DNA of 64,000 nucleotides, taken from NCBI RefSeq assembly GCF_027587195.1, contig NZ_JAPDDP010000009.1, forward strand, positions 62,001-126,000. The letters run 5' to 3'. Positions 53,171 to 63,300 of this stretch are shown here, one piece after another (the first letter of the stretch is position 1; the number at the start of each line of letters is the position of its first letter). Below the pieces are notes generated by a model. That model did no database searches. It was given only the letters and a program-made list of their open reading frames with translations, and was not told where the DNA came from. Made by a program: the position numbers and the translations under genes. The DNA comes from Solirubrobacter phytolaccae (GTDB taxonomy: Bacteria; Actinomycetota; Thermoleophilia; Solirubrobacterales; Solirubrobacteraceae).

Positions 53171-56100
53171 ATGCGTGCATTCAGCCGAAGGCTGATCGTG
53201 CTGTGCGCTGTCTTGGTGGCCACGTGGGGCGCGGCTGGAGCCGCGTACGGACAGGCCGTCGATGAACCACGCGTGCTGGTCTTCTCGAAGACCGCCGCGT
53301 TCCGTCACAGCTCGATACCGGCCGGCGTCCAGGCCATCCGCGAGCTGGGGACCGAGCACCAGTTCACCGTCGACGCGACGGAGGACTCGGCCGCGTTCAC
53401 GGACGAGAACCTCGCGCGCTACGACGCGGTCGTCTGGCTCTCGACGACCGGCGACGTGCTCGACAACGCGCAGCAAGCCGCGTTCGAGCGCTACATCCAG
53501 GCCGGCGGCGGCTACGCCGGCGTGCACGCCGCGAGCGACACGGAGTACACGTGGAGCTGGTACGGCGGGCTGGTCGGCGCGTACTTCTCCGGGCACCCGG
53601 ATCCGCAGTCGGCGACCGTCGAGGTCGCCGACCACGCGCACCCCTCCACGAAGGACCTTCCGGCCCGCTGGACGCGCAACGACGAGTGGTACAACTTCCA
53701 GACCAACCCGCGCGGAAGGGTTCACGTCCTCGCCACCCTGGACGAGACGACGTACACGGGCGGCGCGATGGGCACCGACCATCCGATCGCCTGGTGCTCG
53801 TACTACCAGGGCGGTCGCTCGTGGTACACGGGCGGCGGCCACGCCGACGCGTCGTTCACCGACCCGCAGTTCCGCAAGCACCTCCTCGGCGGCATCCTCT
53901 GGGCCGCGGGCGTGCAGGCCAACGACTGCGGCGGCACGGTCAACAACAACTTCCAGAAGGTCGTGCTCGACGACAACGTCGCGAGCCCGATGGGCCTGGA
54001 CATCGCGCCCGACGGCCGCGTGATCTACGTCGAGCGCGCCGGCCAGGTGCGCGTGATCGACCCGGCCACCAGCACCACCAAGACCGCGCTCAACCTGCCC
54101 GTCCACGATGCGCAGGAGAACGGGCTGCTCGGCATCGTGCTCGACCCGAAGTTCGCCCAGAACGGCTGGGTCTACCTCTACTACTCGCCGCCGACCGCGA
54201 GCATCCCGTCACCACGCCAGCACCTCTCGCGCTTCACGATGGTCGGCGACACGATCGACCCGGCCTCCGAGAAGGTCATCCTCCAGGTGCCCCACCAGCG
54301 CGGTGAGTGCTGCCACTCCGGCGGCTACCTGCAGTTCGCACCGGACGGCAACCTGTTCCTCGCGATCGGCGACGACACCTCGCCCGGCGCCTCGGACGGC
54401 TTCACCCCGATCGACGAGCGCCCCGGCCGTGAGGCCTTCGACGCGCAGCGCTCCGCGGCCAACACGAACGACCTGCGCGGCAAGCTGCTGCGCATCACGC
54501 CGCAGCCCGACGGCACCTACACGATCCCGGCCGGCAACCTGTTCGCGCCCGGCCAGATGGGCACCAAGCCCGAGATCTACGCGATGGGCCTGCGCAACCC
54601 GTTCCGCTTCAGCGTCGACCAGAAGACGGGCTGGGTCTACCTCGCCGACTACGGCCCCGACGCCAACGCCGCCGTCCCGGGCCGCGGCTCGGATGGCCGC
54701 GTCGAGTGGAACCTGATCAAGGCGCCCGGCAACTATGGCTGGCCGTACTGCCACGGCGGCGCGCCGTTCGTCGACTACGACTTCGCGACGGGCCAGTCCG
54801 GCGCCGCGTTCAACTGCGCCGCGCCGGTCAACAACTCACCCAACAACACGGGCCTGACGAACCTGCCGCCGGTCGTGGAGCCGACGCTCTGGTACGGCCG
54901 TGGCGTCGGCCATCCCGAGCTGGGCCGAGGCGGCGCGCCGATGGGCGGCCCGCGCTACGTCTTCGATCCCGCCGTGCCCGCCGAGCGCCGCTGGCCGGCG
55001 TACTTCGAGGGCAGCGCGCTGTTCTACGAGTGGGGCCAGAACCGGCTCTACCAGTTCCATCTGGACGAGCAGGGCACGCTCTTCGACACGACGCCGCTGC
55101 TCACCGCGATGCCGTTCATCCGCCCGCACGAGATGAAGTTCGGCCGCCACGACGGCGCGCTCTACATGATCGAGTGGGGGAGCGGCTTCAACGGCAACAA
55201 CCCCGACGCGCAGGTCATCCGGATCGACTACACCGGCGGGCAGGTCAACCCGGTCGCGAAGGCCGGCGCGAGCCCGCTCTCCGGCTCGCGGCCGCTGACG
55301 GTCAAGTTCTCCAGCACGGGCACCTACCACCCGCAGGGCAGCCCGCTCACGTACAAGTGGACGTTCGGTGACGGCGGCACGTCGACCGAGCCCAACCCGA
55401 GCCACACGTACACGGAGGAGGGCAACTTCACGGCGATCCTCACCGTCACGGACGCGCAGGGCCGGACGGGCACGGCGAACGCCGTCGTCTCGGTCGGCAA
55501 CACGCAGCCGGCCGTGAAGATCGAGTGGCCGGTCGCGGGCGGCGTGTTCGCGTTCGGCGACCGCATCGCCTACAAGGTCCGCGTCGACGACGTCGAGGAC
55601 GGCTCCACCACGACCGGCGGCATCGACTGCTCGAAGGTCGTCGTCGAGCTCATCCTCGGCCACGACGACCACGGCCACCCGATGCAGCAGCAGACGGGCT
55701 GCGAGGGCTCATTCGTGTTCGAGCCCGACGGCGGGCACGTGGACACCGACCAGATCACCTACGTGCTCGAGGCCCGGTACACCGATCGCGGCTCGCCCAA
55801 CGGGCAGGTCGCCCCGATGCGCGGGAACGACCTCGCGGTCTTCCACCCCAAGCGCAAGCAGGTCGAGCACCACGACCCCGACGGCACGATCCGCCACGAG
55901 ATCGCGGCCGACCCGCTCGGTGGCAACCAGAACATCGGCTTCCTCACCGACAACATGGCGATCTCGTTCGCCGACGTGAACCTGGTCAACCTCGACGCGC
56001 TGCGCATCCGGATCGCGTCGCCGAACGCCACGAGCCGGATCGAGGTCCGCAAGGGCTCCAAGACCGGCCAGCTGCTCGGCAGCGCGAACGTCCAGAACAC

Positions 56101-58081
56101 GGGCGGCTTCCAGAACTGGGGCTACGTCGACGTCCCGATCATCGACCCGGGGGACACGTTCGACCTGTTCCTCGTCTTCCGCGGGGCGAGCGGCTACCTC
56201 TACAACCTCAACTGGGTGGACTTCGTCGGCCCCGGCCTCGCCGCCGGTCCGTCCGCGGTCGCGCCGCCCACGGCGACCGTCGCGGAGCCCACCGGCGCCA
56301 ACGGTTGGTACACGGCGCCGGTCGACGTGACGCTCACCGCGGACGCCGCGCGCGAGTACCGGATCGGCACCGGTGCCTGGACGGCGTACACCGCGCCCGT
56401 GCGCTTCGCCACCGACGGCGTGTTCCGGCTCGACTACCGGGCGCGCAAGGACGGGTTGCCGTCGACCGGCCGCTCCCTCGATCTCAAGCTCGATCAGGCC
56501 GCACCGGCGACCGCCGCGGCGCTCGAGGGCGTCGTGAGCGGTGAGACGTTCACCGGCGCGGTCAGGTTCACGCTGACGGCGGCGGACGCGACGTCGGGTG
56601 TGGCGAAGACCGAGTGGCGGCTCGCGGGTGACGCCGCCGCGCAGGCCTACACGGCCGCGGTCACGCTCGCGGCCGCCGCGGGCGAGCGCACGGTCGAGTA
56701 CCGCTCGGTCGACGCCGCCGGCAACGCGGAGGCGTGGAAGCGCGCGTCGTTCACCTCGCCCAGCGGCACGCGGCCCAAGGTCACGCTGCAGTCCCCGGGC
56801 GCGGGGCTCGTCGTTCCCGCCTCCGGGCGCGTGCCGTTCCACGTGGTGGTGGACGGGCGCGGGCCCGAGGGCTGCGCGGACGTGACCGTGCGCCTGCTCG
56901 CGGGCACGACGGTCGCGGGCACCGGCACGGGCTGCACCGGCACGATCGTCGCGCCCGCGGCGGCCGCCGACCTGCGCGGCTACACGCTCGAGGCGACCTA
57001 CACGGCCGACAAGGGCACGGGCGACCACGTCCCGCTCATCCGGGGCACGGCGACGAGCGCGCTGCAGCCCGCGCGCAAGCAGGCCGAGCACTACGACACG
57101 GACGCCGCGGTGCGCACGGAGGCCACGGGCGACACGCTCGGTGGCGGGCTCAACGTCGGCTTCATCCGCACGGGCCAGGTGCTCAGCTACTCGGGGGTCA
57201 ACCTCAAGGGCATCAGCACGATCCGGCTGCGGCTGGCGACGAACACGATCGGCGGCACGGTCGAGGTCCGCAAGGGCTCGGCGACGGGCGCGCTGCTCGG
57301 GCAGACGACCGTGACGAGCACGGGCGGCTTCCAGAGCTACCGGTACTTCGACGCGCCGCTCACCGGCGTGACAGACGAGCTGATCAGGCTCGTGCTCGTG
57401 TTCAGGGCAACCGGAACCCACTACATCGCGAACATCAACTTCTTCGAGTTCGTCGGTGACGGGACCCAGCCCGAACGCCGGCCCACGCTGTCGCTGCCGA
57501 GCGACGTGAAGGGGACGGCGGCGACGGCCGCGGGCGCGCCGGTGACGTACAGCGCGACCGCGAGCGACCTCTACGACGGCGCGGTGCCGGTCACGTGCAC
57601 GCCGGCGTCGGGCGCGACGTTCGCCGTCGGCACGACGAAGGTCACGTGCTCGGCGACCAACGCGGGCGGCTACACGGCGACCGGGTCGTTCGACGTCACG
57701 GTCACGCAGGTCGTGCCCGCGGACGGTCCCGTCGGCGGCACCGTGCCGGCGACGCTGGCGTTGACGCTCGACGGTCCCGCGACGTTCGCGCCGTTCACCC
57801 CGGGCGTCGAGCGCGAGTACACGGCGGGCACGAAGGCGACCGTGATCAGCACGGCCGGCGACGCGGCGCTGTCCGTCAGCGATCCCGGCCGCCTGACCAA
57901 CGGCACGTTCTCATTGCCCGAGCCGCTGCGGGTCGAGCTGTCCAAGACGAGCTGGACCGGCCCGGTGGCCAACGAGCGCGTGGACATCGCGTTCAAGCAG
58001 CGCATCAAGGCCGGCGACGCGCTCCGGACGGGCACGTACGCGAAGACGTTGACGTTCACGCTGTCGACCACGACGCCGTGA
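53171..58081 (+). CDS. Giant secreted ThuA / PQQ-type sugar dehydrogenase / PKD / CBM protein
   Basis: 1636 aa from ATG 53171. Order: signal peptide; ThuA domain from ~30 (VLVFSKTAAFRHSSIPAGVQ, GGYAGVHAASDTEY, ETTYTGGAMGTDHPIAWCSYYQGGRSWYTGGGH); glucose/sorbosone-dehydrogenase propeller ~265-690 (GLDIAPDGRVIYVERAGQV, CCHSGGYLQFAPDGNLFLAIGDD, NTNDLRGKLLRI, MGLRNPFRFSVD, NYGWPYC). Then PKD (YKWTFGDGGTSTEPNPSHTY); two CBM6-like domains (~890-1040 and ~1290-1440, each with a VEVRKGS/IEVRKGS and TGGFQ motif) separated by an OmpL47-like segment; a HYR-type domain; and the shared C-terminal domain (57730-58078). The ThuA-dehydrogenase core parallels the protein at 30839 but has no inserted module. 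It is an extracellular sugar-oxidising protein that binds glycans, by inference. A terminator follows. Confidence 0.88.
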   Translation: MRAFSRRLIVLCAVLVATWGAAGAAYGQAVDEPRVLVFSKTAAFRHSSIPAGVQAIRELGTEHQFTVDATEDSAAFTDENLARYDAVVWLSTTGDVLDNAQQAAFERYIQAGGGYAGVHAASDTEYTWSWYGGLVGAYFSGHPDPQSATVEVADHAHPSTKDLPARWTRNDEWYNFQTNPRGRVHVLATLDETTYTGGAMGTDHPIAWCSYYQGGRSWYTGGGHADASFTDPQFRKHLLGGILWAAGVQANDCGGTVNNNFQKVVLDDNVASPMGLDIAPDGRVIYVERAGQVRVIDPATSTTKTALNLPVHDAQENGLLGIVLDPKFAQNGWVYLYYSPPTASIPSPRQHLSRFTMVGDTIDPASEKVILQVPHQRGECCHSGGYLQFAPDGNLFLAIGDDTSPGASDGFTPIDERPGREAFDAQRSAANTNDLRGKLLRITPQPDGTYTIPAGNLFAPGQMGTKPEIYAMGLRNPFRFSVDQKTGWVYLADYGPDANAAVPGRGSDGRVEWNLIKAPGNYGWPYCHGGAPFVDYDFATGQSGAAFNCAAPVNNSPNNTGLTNLPPVVEPTLWYGRGVGHPELGRGGAPMGGPRYVFDPAVPAERRWPAYFEGSALFYEWGQNRLYQFHLDEQGTLFDTTPLLTAMPFIRPHEMKFGRHDGALYMIEWGSGFNGNNPDAQVIRIDYTGGQVNPVAKAGASPLSGSRPLTVKFSSTGTYHPQGSPLTYKWTFGDGGTSTEPNPSHTYTEEGNFTAILTVTDAQGRTGTANAVVSVGNTQPAVKIEWPVAGGVFAFGDRIAYKVRVDDVEDGSTTTGGIDCSKVVVELILGHDDHGHPMQQQTGCEGSFVFEPDGGHVDTDQITYVLEARYTDRGSPNGQVAPMRGNDLAVFHPKRKQVEHHDPDGTIRHEIAADPLGGNQNIGFLTDNMAISFADVNLVNLDALRIRIASPNATSRIEVRKGSKTGQLLGSANVQNTGGFQNWGYVDVPIIDPGDTFDLFLVFRGASGYLYNLNWVDFVGPGLAAGPSAVAPPTATVAEPTGANGWYTAPVDVTLTADAAREYRIGTGAWTAYTAPVRFATDGVFRLDYRARKDGLPSTGRSLDLKLDQAAPATAAALEGVVSGETFTGAVRFTLTAADATSGVAKTEWRLAGDAAAQAYTAAVTLAAAAGERTVEYRSVDAAGNAEAWKRASFTSPSGTRPKVTLQSPGAGLVVPASGRVPFHVVVDGRGPEGCADVTVRLLAGTTVAGTGTGCTGTIVAPAAAADLRGYTLEATYTADKGTGDHVPLIRGTATSALQPARKQAEHYDTDAAVRTEATGDTLGGGLNVGFIRTGQVLSYSGVNLKGISTIRLRLATNTIGGTVEVRKGSATGALLGQTTVTSTGGFQSYRYFDAPLTGVTDELIRLVLVFRATGTHYIANINFFEFVGDGTQPERRPTLSLPSDVKGTAATAAGAPVTYSATASDLYDGAVPVTCTPASGATFAVGTTKVTCSATNAGGYTATGSFDVTVTQVVPADGPVGGTVPATLALTLDGPATFAPFTPGVEREYTAGTKATVISTAGDAALSVSDPGRLTNGTFSLPEPLRVELSKTSWTGPVANERVDIAFKQRIKAGDALRTGTYAKTLTFTLSTTTP

Positions 58082-58091
58082 GCTGAGACAC

Positions 58092-58121
58092 GGGGCCGGG
58101 ATGTGCACGCATCCCGGCCCC
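58092..58121. terminator. Bidirectional terminator
   Basis: GGGGCCGGGATG-TGCACG-CATCCCGGCCCC, perfect 12-bp stem, 6-nt loop, 11 nt after the giant gene and 7 nt before the stop of the convergent gene. The loop is the same hexamer as in the terminator at 771-798. Confidence 0.75.
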
Positions 58122-58128
58122 TGAAGCT

Positions 58129-60303
58129 TCAGCGCAGCGCGCGGGCCATCGCCTTCGCCTCGGCGGCGGTGCCCGCGATCGCCATCGCCACCTGCAGCGT
58201 CTGCTGCTTGAAGGCGCGGTTGCGGCGCGCGAGCTCGACGACCAGCGTCGGCCCGGGCACGGGCGCCGCGGGCTGCACGGCCGGCTTGACGATCGCCGTC
58301 TTCGCGCCCGCCGGGAAGCTGCGCGGGACGACGACGTAGCCCGTCTCGGGGTCACCGCTCTTGATCCAGAAGTACGCCACCTCGGCGAGGTCGACGGCAC
58401 CGGAGCGCGTCGTCAGTCGCCGCGAGCGTCCGGTCTTGAGCACCGCGGTCACCCGCGCGCCCGCGCCGTAGGACGGGAAGTGCGCGTCGACGTTCAGCCG
58501 CGCGGCGCCGCTCGTGCGCCGCACCGTCCACGTGGAGAGGATGCTCTCCTCGCGGAAGGCGTTGGTGGAGTTGACGGTCACGCCGCCGCCGCTGCGCTCG
58601 CCCGTCACCTCGAGGCTGGAGAACGCGCCCGCGTACGGGTCGGCGGGGTACCGCGCGCCGTCTTTGATCGGCCCGCGCGGGCCATTGGTCATGGTCAGCG
58701 GCGGCGGCCCGCTCTTGGTGCGCGGGGTGGAGCTCGCCACGACGCCCTTGCCGCTCGCGTCGGACACGATCACGCCGAAGTTCGCCGAGCCCGTGCCGCC
58801 GATCGCGCCCGCCACGCGCTGGTCGGCGTCCGAGAGCCGGCACAGGTCCAGGCCGCCGTACGGGAACGCGCCGTTGTTCTGCGCGAGGATCGCCGTGTTG
58901 TAGCGCCGCGTCGTGATCGTCAGCCGCCCGATCGACGGGTCGTACGCGTACATCGCCGCCGGCGCCTTCGCGGGGAGCTTCTCGATGTCCCGCCAGACCG
59001 CGCGGGTGGCGAGGAAGACGAACCGCGACGCCATGTCCGGCGGGTTCGGCGTGAGCTTGGTCTTGACGGGATAGATCGGCGTCTGCGGGACCGCCTTGCC
59101 CTGCAGCTCCGCCCAGCGCGTGTACGTGCCGAGCGCGCGGTCGAACATGTACTTCGCGGTCGCCGCGTCCGTCGCGTCGCCCTGCTCGTCGTTGAGCATG
59201 ATCGCGAACAGGCCGCCCAGCGACCACGCCCAGTAACGGCCGAGGTGCCAGCGCAGCAGGAACAGCCCGGTGTCCCAGTTCGGGTAGCCGGAGTGCGTGA
59301 AGTAGGCCGGGAGCGCGCGCTTGGACCACGCGCGCAGGACCCTCTTCTCCTGGCTGCCGAGCACGAGGCCGTGCTGCTTGGCCTCGCGCAGGTACGACAG
59401 CGAGTCCAGGATGATGCACGCGTACTCGTTGGACTCGATGTTCTCGGGCGTGTCGAGCGGGGAGAGCGGGTCGCGGTGGAAGCTCCAGCTCGGGCTCAGG
59501 TTCGGGATCTCCCACGGCGCGGTGACCTGCTCGGCGCCCTTGCACCAGCGGCTGAGCTGGTCGCGGAACTGCGGCATCCACTTGGTCGGGTCGTCGGCGG
59601 TGACGGCGGCCCAGACGTACAGCTCCATGTACCAGTTCATCTGGTTCAGGCGCATGTTCGGGTACTTGAAGAACACGCCCTCGGCCGTCGACTGGATGCA
59701 CTGGACGATCTTCGCCGCGGTCTCCGCGCTGAGCCCGATGACGTCCCGGACGAGCCACGCGCGGGCGAGCGCCTCCGCCACCTTCGGGTCGATCGAGACG
59801 TGCTGGACGCCGCTGGTGGACGTCGGCGAGCCGGTCCAGCCCGGCGTGTGCACCTGGCTGCTGGAGTGCGGGTCCGTGGTGCCGGTGCTCACCCCGTTGG
59901 CCGCGGGCTTGAACGGCGGCGTCTGCACGAGGCCTTCCGCCATCCGCTTGGCGCGGACGTCGTTGCGCGTCGGGCCGCCCGTGTACCCGACCTGGGCGGC
60001 GATCGAGTGCGCCGAGAGCATCGCGCAGGACGTGCGGATGTCCTCCCCGTAGAAGCCGGTGCGCTCGTTCCAGCCGGTGTCGGCGGCGGTCATCGCCCAG
60101 TCCGCGAAGGCCCAATAGTCCTGGTTCTTCCACCCCGCCCCCGCCGGCAGGGCGGGGGCGGGGATGGACGGGGCGGAGGTGGCGGCGAACGCGTTCAGCG
60201 TCGGCCCGGCCAGCACACCCGCGAGGGACAGCCGGCCCGCGTCGCCGAGCAGCTGACGCCGCGTGCGGGGTTGGAGAACCTGCTCGAGCGTCGTCATCGT
60301 CAT
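58129..60303 (-). CDS. Tat-exported protein, probable alpha/alpha-toroid carbohydrate-active protein
   Basis: 724 aa. The N-terminus has RTRRQLLGDAGRLSLAGVLA, a twin-arginine signal. The first ~400 residues are helical with many Trp (KNQDYWAFADWAMTAADTGW, NMRLNQMNWYMELYVWAAVT, NWDTGLFLLRWHLGRYWAWS). This resembles the incomplete alpha/alpha toroids of polysaccharide lyases and heparinase-type proteins. The C-terminal ~250 residues are beta-rich (GRLTITTRRYNTAILAQNNG, FREESILSTWTVRRTSG, GYVVVPRSF), like the beta sandwich that usually follows. No lyase motif can be fixed, so the activity is a guess. It starts 3 nt after the preceding minus-strand gene, so the two form one unit. Confidence 0.7.
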   Translation of the reverse strand: MTMTTLEQVLQPRTRRQLLGDAGRLSLAGVLAGPTLNAFAATSAPSIPAPALPAGAGWKNQDYWAFADWAMTAADTGWNERTGFYGEDIRTSCAMLSAHSIAAQVGYTGGPTRNDVRAKRMAEGLVQTPPFKPAANGVSTGTTDPHSSSQVHTPGWTGSPTSTSGVQHVSIDPKVAEALARAWLVRDVIGLSAETAAKIVQCIQSTAEGVFFKYPNMRLNQMNWYMELYVWAAVTADDPTKWMPQFRDQLSRWCKGAEQVTAPWEIPNLSPSWSFHRDPLSPLDTPENIESNEYACIILDSLSYLREAKQHGLVLGSQEKRVLRAWSKRALPAYFTHSGYPNWDTGLFLLRWHLGRYWAWSLGGLFAIMLNDEQGDATDAATAKYMFDRALGTYTRWAELQGKAVPQTPIYPVKTKLTPNPPDMASRFVFLATRAVWRDIEKLPAKAPAAMYAYDPSIGRLTITTRRYNTAILAQNNGAFPYGGLDLCRLSDADQRVAGAIGGTGSANFGVIVSDASGKGVVASSTPRTKSGPPPLTMTNGPRGPIKDGARYPADPYAGAFSSLEVTGERSGGGVTVNSTNAFREESILSTWTVRRTSGAARLNVDAHFPSYGAGARVTAVLKTGRSRRLTTRSGAVDLAEVAYFWIKSGDPETGYVVVPRSFPAGAKTAIVKPAVQPAAPVPGPTLVVELARRNRAFKQQTLQVAMAIAGTAAEAKAMARALR

Positions 60304-60306
60304 ACC

Positions 60307-63300
60307 TCAGTCCGGGAGGAAGCAGCCCTTGGTGGGGTTCGGGTCACTCGCGGTATTGACCGCGCGCAGCGTGTTGAACGGCAGGTAGTCGATCCAGAAG
60401 TACGGAGCGACGGCGCCGACGTTGACCTGCTGGTCGACCGGCAGCGCGGGGTTGATCGGTGAGAACAGCGGGTCGGTCACCGTGGTCGGCAGGCCGATGC
60501 CCGTGTGCGTGTACGCGTACTGCAGCGGGTCGCTGGTCTGCAGCATCGCGATCCACCAGTTGAAGGCCTTGCCGCCGGTGTCCGGCGTGGCCCAGGCCCA
60601 GTGGCTGTTGCCCGTGGCGCCGAGGCCCTTCATCGGGTACCACTCGTTGCTCAGGCCGTAGGAGCACTCGGGGTTGCTGCCGAGCGCGGGGTCGGCGATG
60701 AACGCGCCGTAGCTCGTCGAGAGGATCGTGCCCCACAGGAACTGGCGCATGCCGTACGTGGCGCTCGCCGAGAGGTCCTCCTGCCGGTCCGGCGTGAGCG
60801 TGAGCTCGCCCTTCGAGAGCGCGTAGGCGACGGTCAGGAGCTTCTGCGGATCCTGCACCAGGTAGTTGCCGATGTCGCCGAACCTGCCGGCGGCGCCCGA
60901 GTAGGTCGCGGCGACGGTGGCGAGCGCGTTCGCCTCGGTCAGCTCGACCTCGTTGGCGATCGTCGGCGTCGGGTTGTCCGCGCTGGCGACCGACTGCGCC
61001 ATCGCCGACATGCCTCCGACGAAGGACGCCATGAAGCCGACATCCGGGAACGCGGAGATCATCGCGAGGCTCGCGTTGATCATGTTGAGCGTGTCGGTGC
61101 TCGTCGAGCCCTGGCTCATCAGCGTGAGCTGCTTGTTCTCCTCGATCGTCTGGCCGATCACGTTGGCGTCGACGATCGCCTGCAGGCTGCCCTTGACCGC
61201 GTACAGGTTCGCGTAGGTCGCCAGGTCGGCCTGGACGGTGGCCACGTCGGCGATCTCGTTCTCGAAGTTGATCCTCGCGTCCGTCAGGTCCTGCTGCGTG
61301 TAGGCGTCGGTCGTCGTGTACGCGGGCAGCTGGTTGGTGATGCCGTCCTTGAGGTTCTGGAGGTCCTGGGAGCTGGTCGTGCAGTAGGAGGCACGGATCG
61401 CGTCGAGGTCGCCCGGGCACTTGGAGCCGGGATCGGAGACGGTCCAGCGGTGCTGGATCGCGTAGGCGACGATCGCGGCCATCGCCGCGCTCTGGCCGGG
61501 CGTCGCAGACACGAGCGCGTCGTTGTCGGCGTCGCGGATGACGTTCGTGTACGCCGTCGGGGCGCCGTAGATCAGCGGCAGGTACTGGTAGCGGTTGGGG
61601 CCGGCGCTGATGTCCGCGTCGTCGGCGTGCTGGACGATGTAGTCGTTGGCCTCGGCATCGCGCCACAGCAACGCGGTCAGCGCGCCGCCGCCCGTGCGCT
61701 CGAACGACGCTTCCTCACCGTGCCAGCCGAACAGCAGACCCTTGCTCCGGAGCGCGGCGATCAGCGCGTACGCGCCGCCGTTGGCGTCGTGGGTCCCGTT
61801 GAGCCGGTACGCGACGTCCGAGCGGCCACCGAGCGCGTCGAGCTGCGCGCCGAGCTCACTGCCCTGCGCGACCGACGGCAGGTTGCCGAAGCCCTGGATC
61901 AGCAGCGTGCCACCTTGGGCCGCCTGCGCCTTGAGCTCGACGGCGAGCAGGTTCTCGATCGCGGTGTCGGTCCCCGCGACGCCATAGATCGGGTACAGGT
62001 TCGACCACCGCGGAGCGCCAGCGTTGTCGAGCGCGAGCGCGTGGTAGCCCGCGATCGCACCCGCCGGGAGCGCGGCGGAGTACGCCGTGCCGTTGATCGA
62101 CATCGTGTTCTGCGTGGCGTCGGGGTTGGCGGTGCGCGTCTGCACCTGCAGGTAGTCCGCCCCGACCCACTTGGCGGTCACGCCCGTCGGCGTCGTCGGC
62201 GTCAGCCAGCCACGCAGGTTCGACACCGGGGTGCCGACCGAGCTGTTGTGGGCCACCAGCTGCGTCCCGATCCACACCATCGAGCCGTGCTGGTTGGTGG
62301 TGTAGGGGACGGTGGCGTTGGTCCAGACGCCGATCGTGATCATTCCGGCCTGCGGCGTGATCTGCGTGTGATCGCCGGTCTGCTTGACCGTCAACGTGGC
62401 GGGCTCGATCTGCAGGAAGAGGTCGGGGCTCGTCGGGCTCGCGGCGGCGTACGACTCACCGCCGTAGCTGATCGACGCGGCGCTGCCGAGCGTCAGGGCG
62501 GTGTCGACGTACAGGCCTTGGCTTCCGAACGTCGGCGCGGTGTACACGGTCACGACGTCCTCGGACGCGGCGCTCGCGGCGCTCGCCCGCGCCTGCCCGC
62601 GGTGGGTGGCCCGCAGCGCGAGCCGATAGGTCCCGGCCCGGTCGGGCATGAACCGCGGCGTCGACGAGCGGGCGCCGCGCAGCCGTGGCTTCGCGCCGTC
62701 GGGCGCCTCGACGACGCGCCATGCGTAGGCGAGCTTGCGCCCCTTGCTGGCCGATCCGTCGAGCTTGAGCCAGCGGCCGGCCTTCGCGGTGCGCGACTGC
62801 GGGCCGGCCTCGGCGAACGGCGCGCCCGCCGGGCGCGTGACCGTCCAGCGCTTCGTGGCGTGGCGGCCGTCCTGGTCATAGGTCCGGACTGTCAGCGTGT
62901 TGCGGCCGGCGCGCAACCCGTCCTGGCGGGAGACGAGCCACTCGTGCTTTTTCGCGGCTACGCCGTTGCGCGCGCTCGCGACCCGCGTGCCGTTCACCCG
63001 CAGCTCCGCGCGGGCGGCCGTGGGCGTGGCGATCGCGACGGGGATCTGACCCGCCTTCACGGTGCGGCCCGAGCGGAGCTTGAGCGGGGACGCCGAAGCG
63101 CGTCCGGCGATGAACGTGATCGTCGTCGCCTCGCCCGAGCGCTTGCCCGCCAGCGCGTGCACGACGAGCTTGTTCGTGCCGGGGGTGATGACCGAGCGCG
63201 GCAGCTTGGCGCTCCACACGCGCCCGTGGCGCTTGAACCGTCGCGTGACGTCGTGGGTGCCGTTGAACGCCTGGATCGCGGTGACCTTCGCGCCCGCGCG

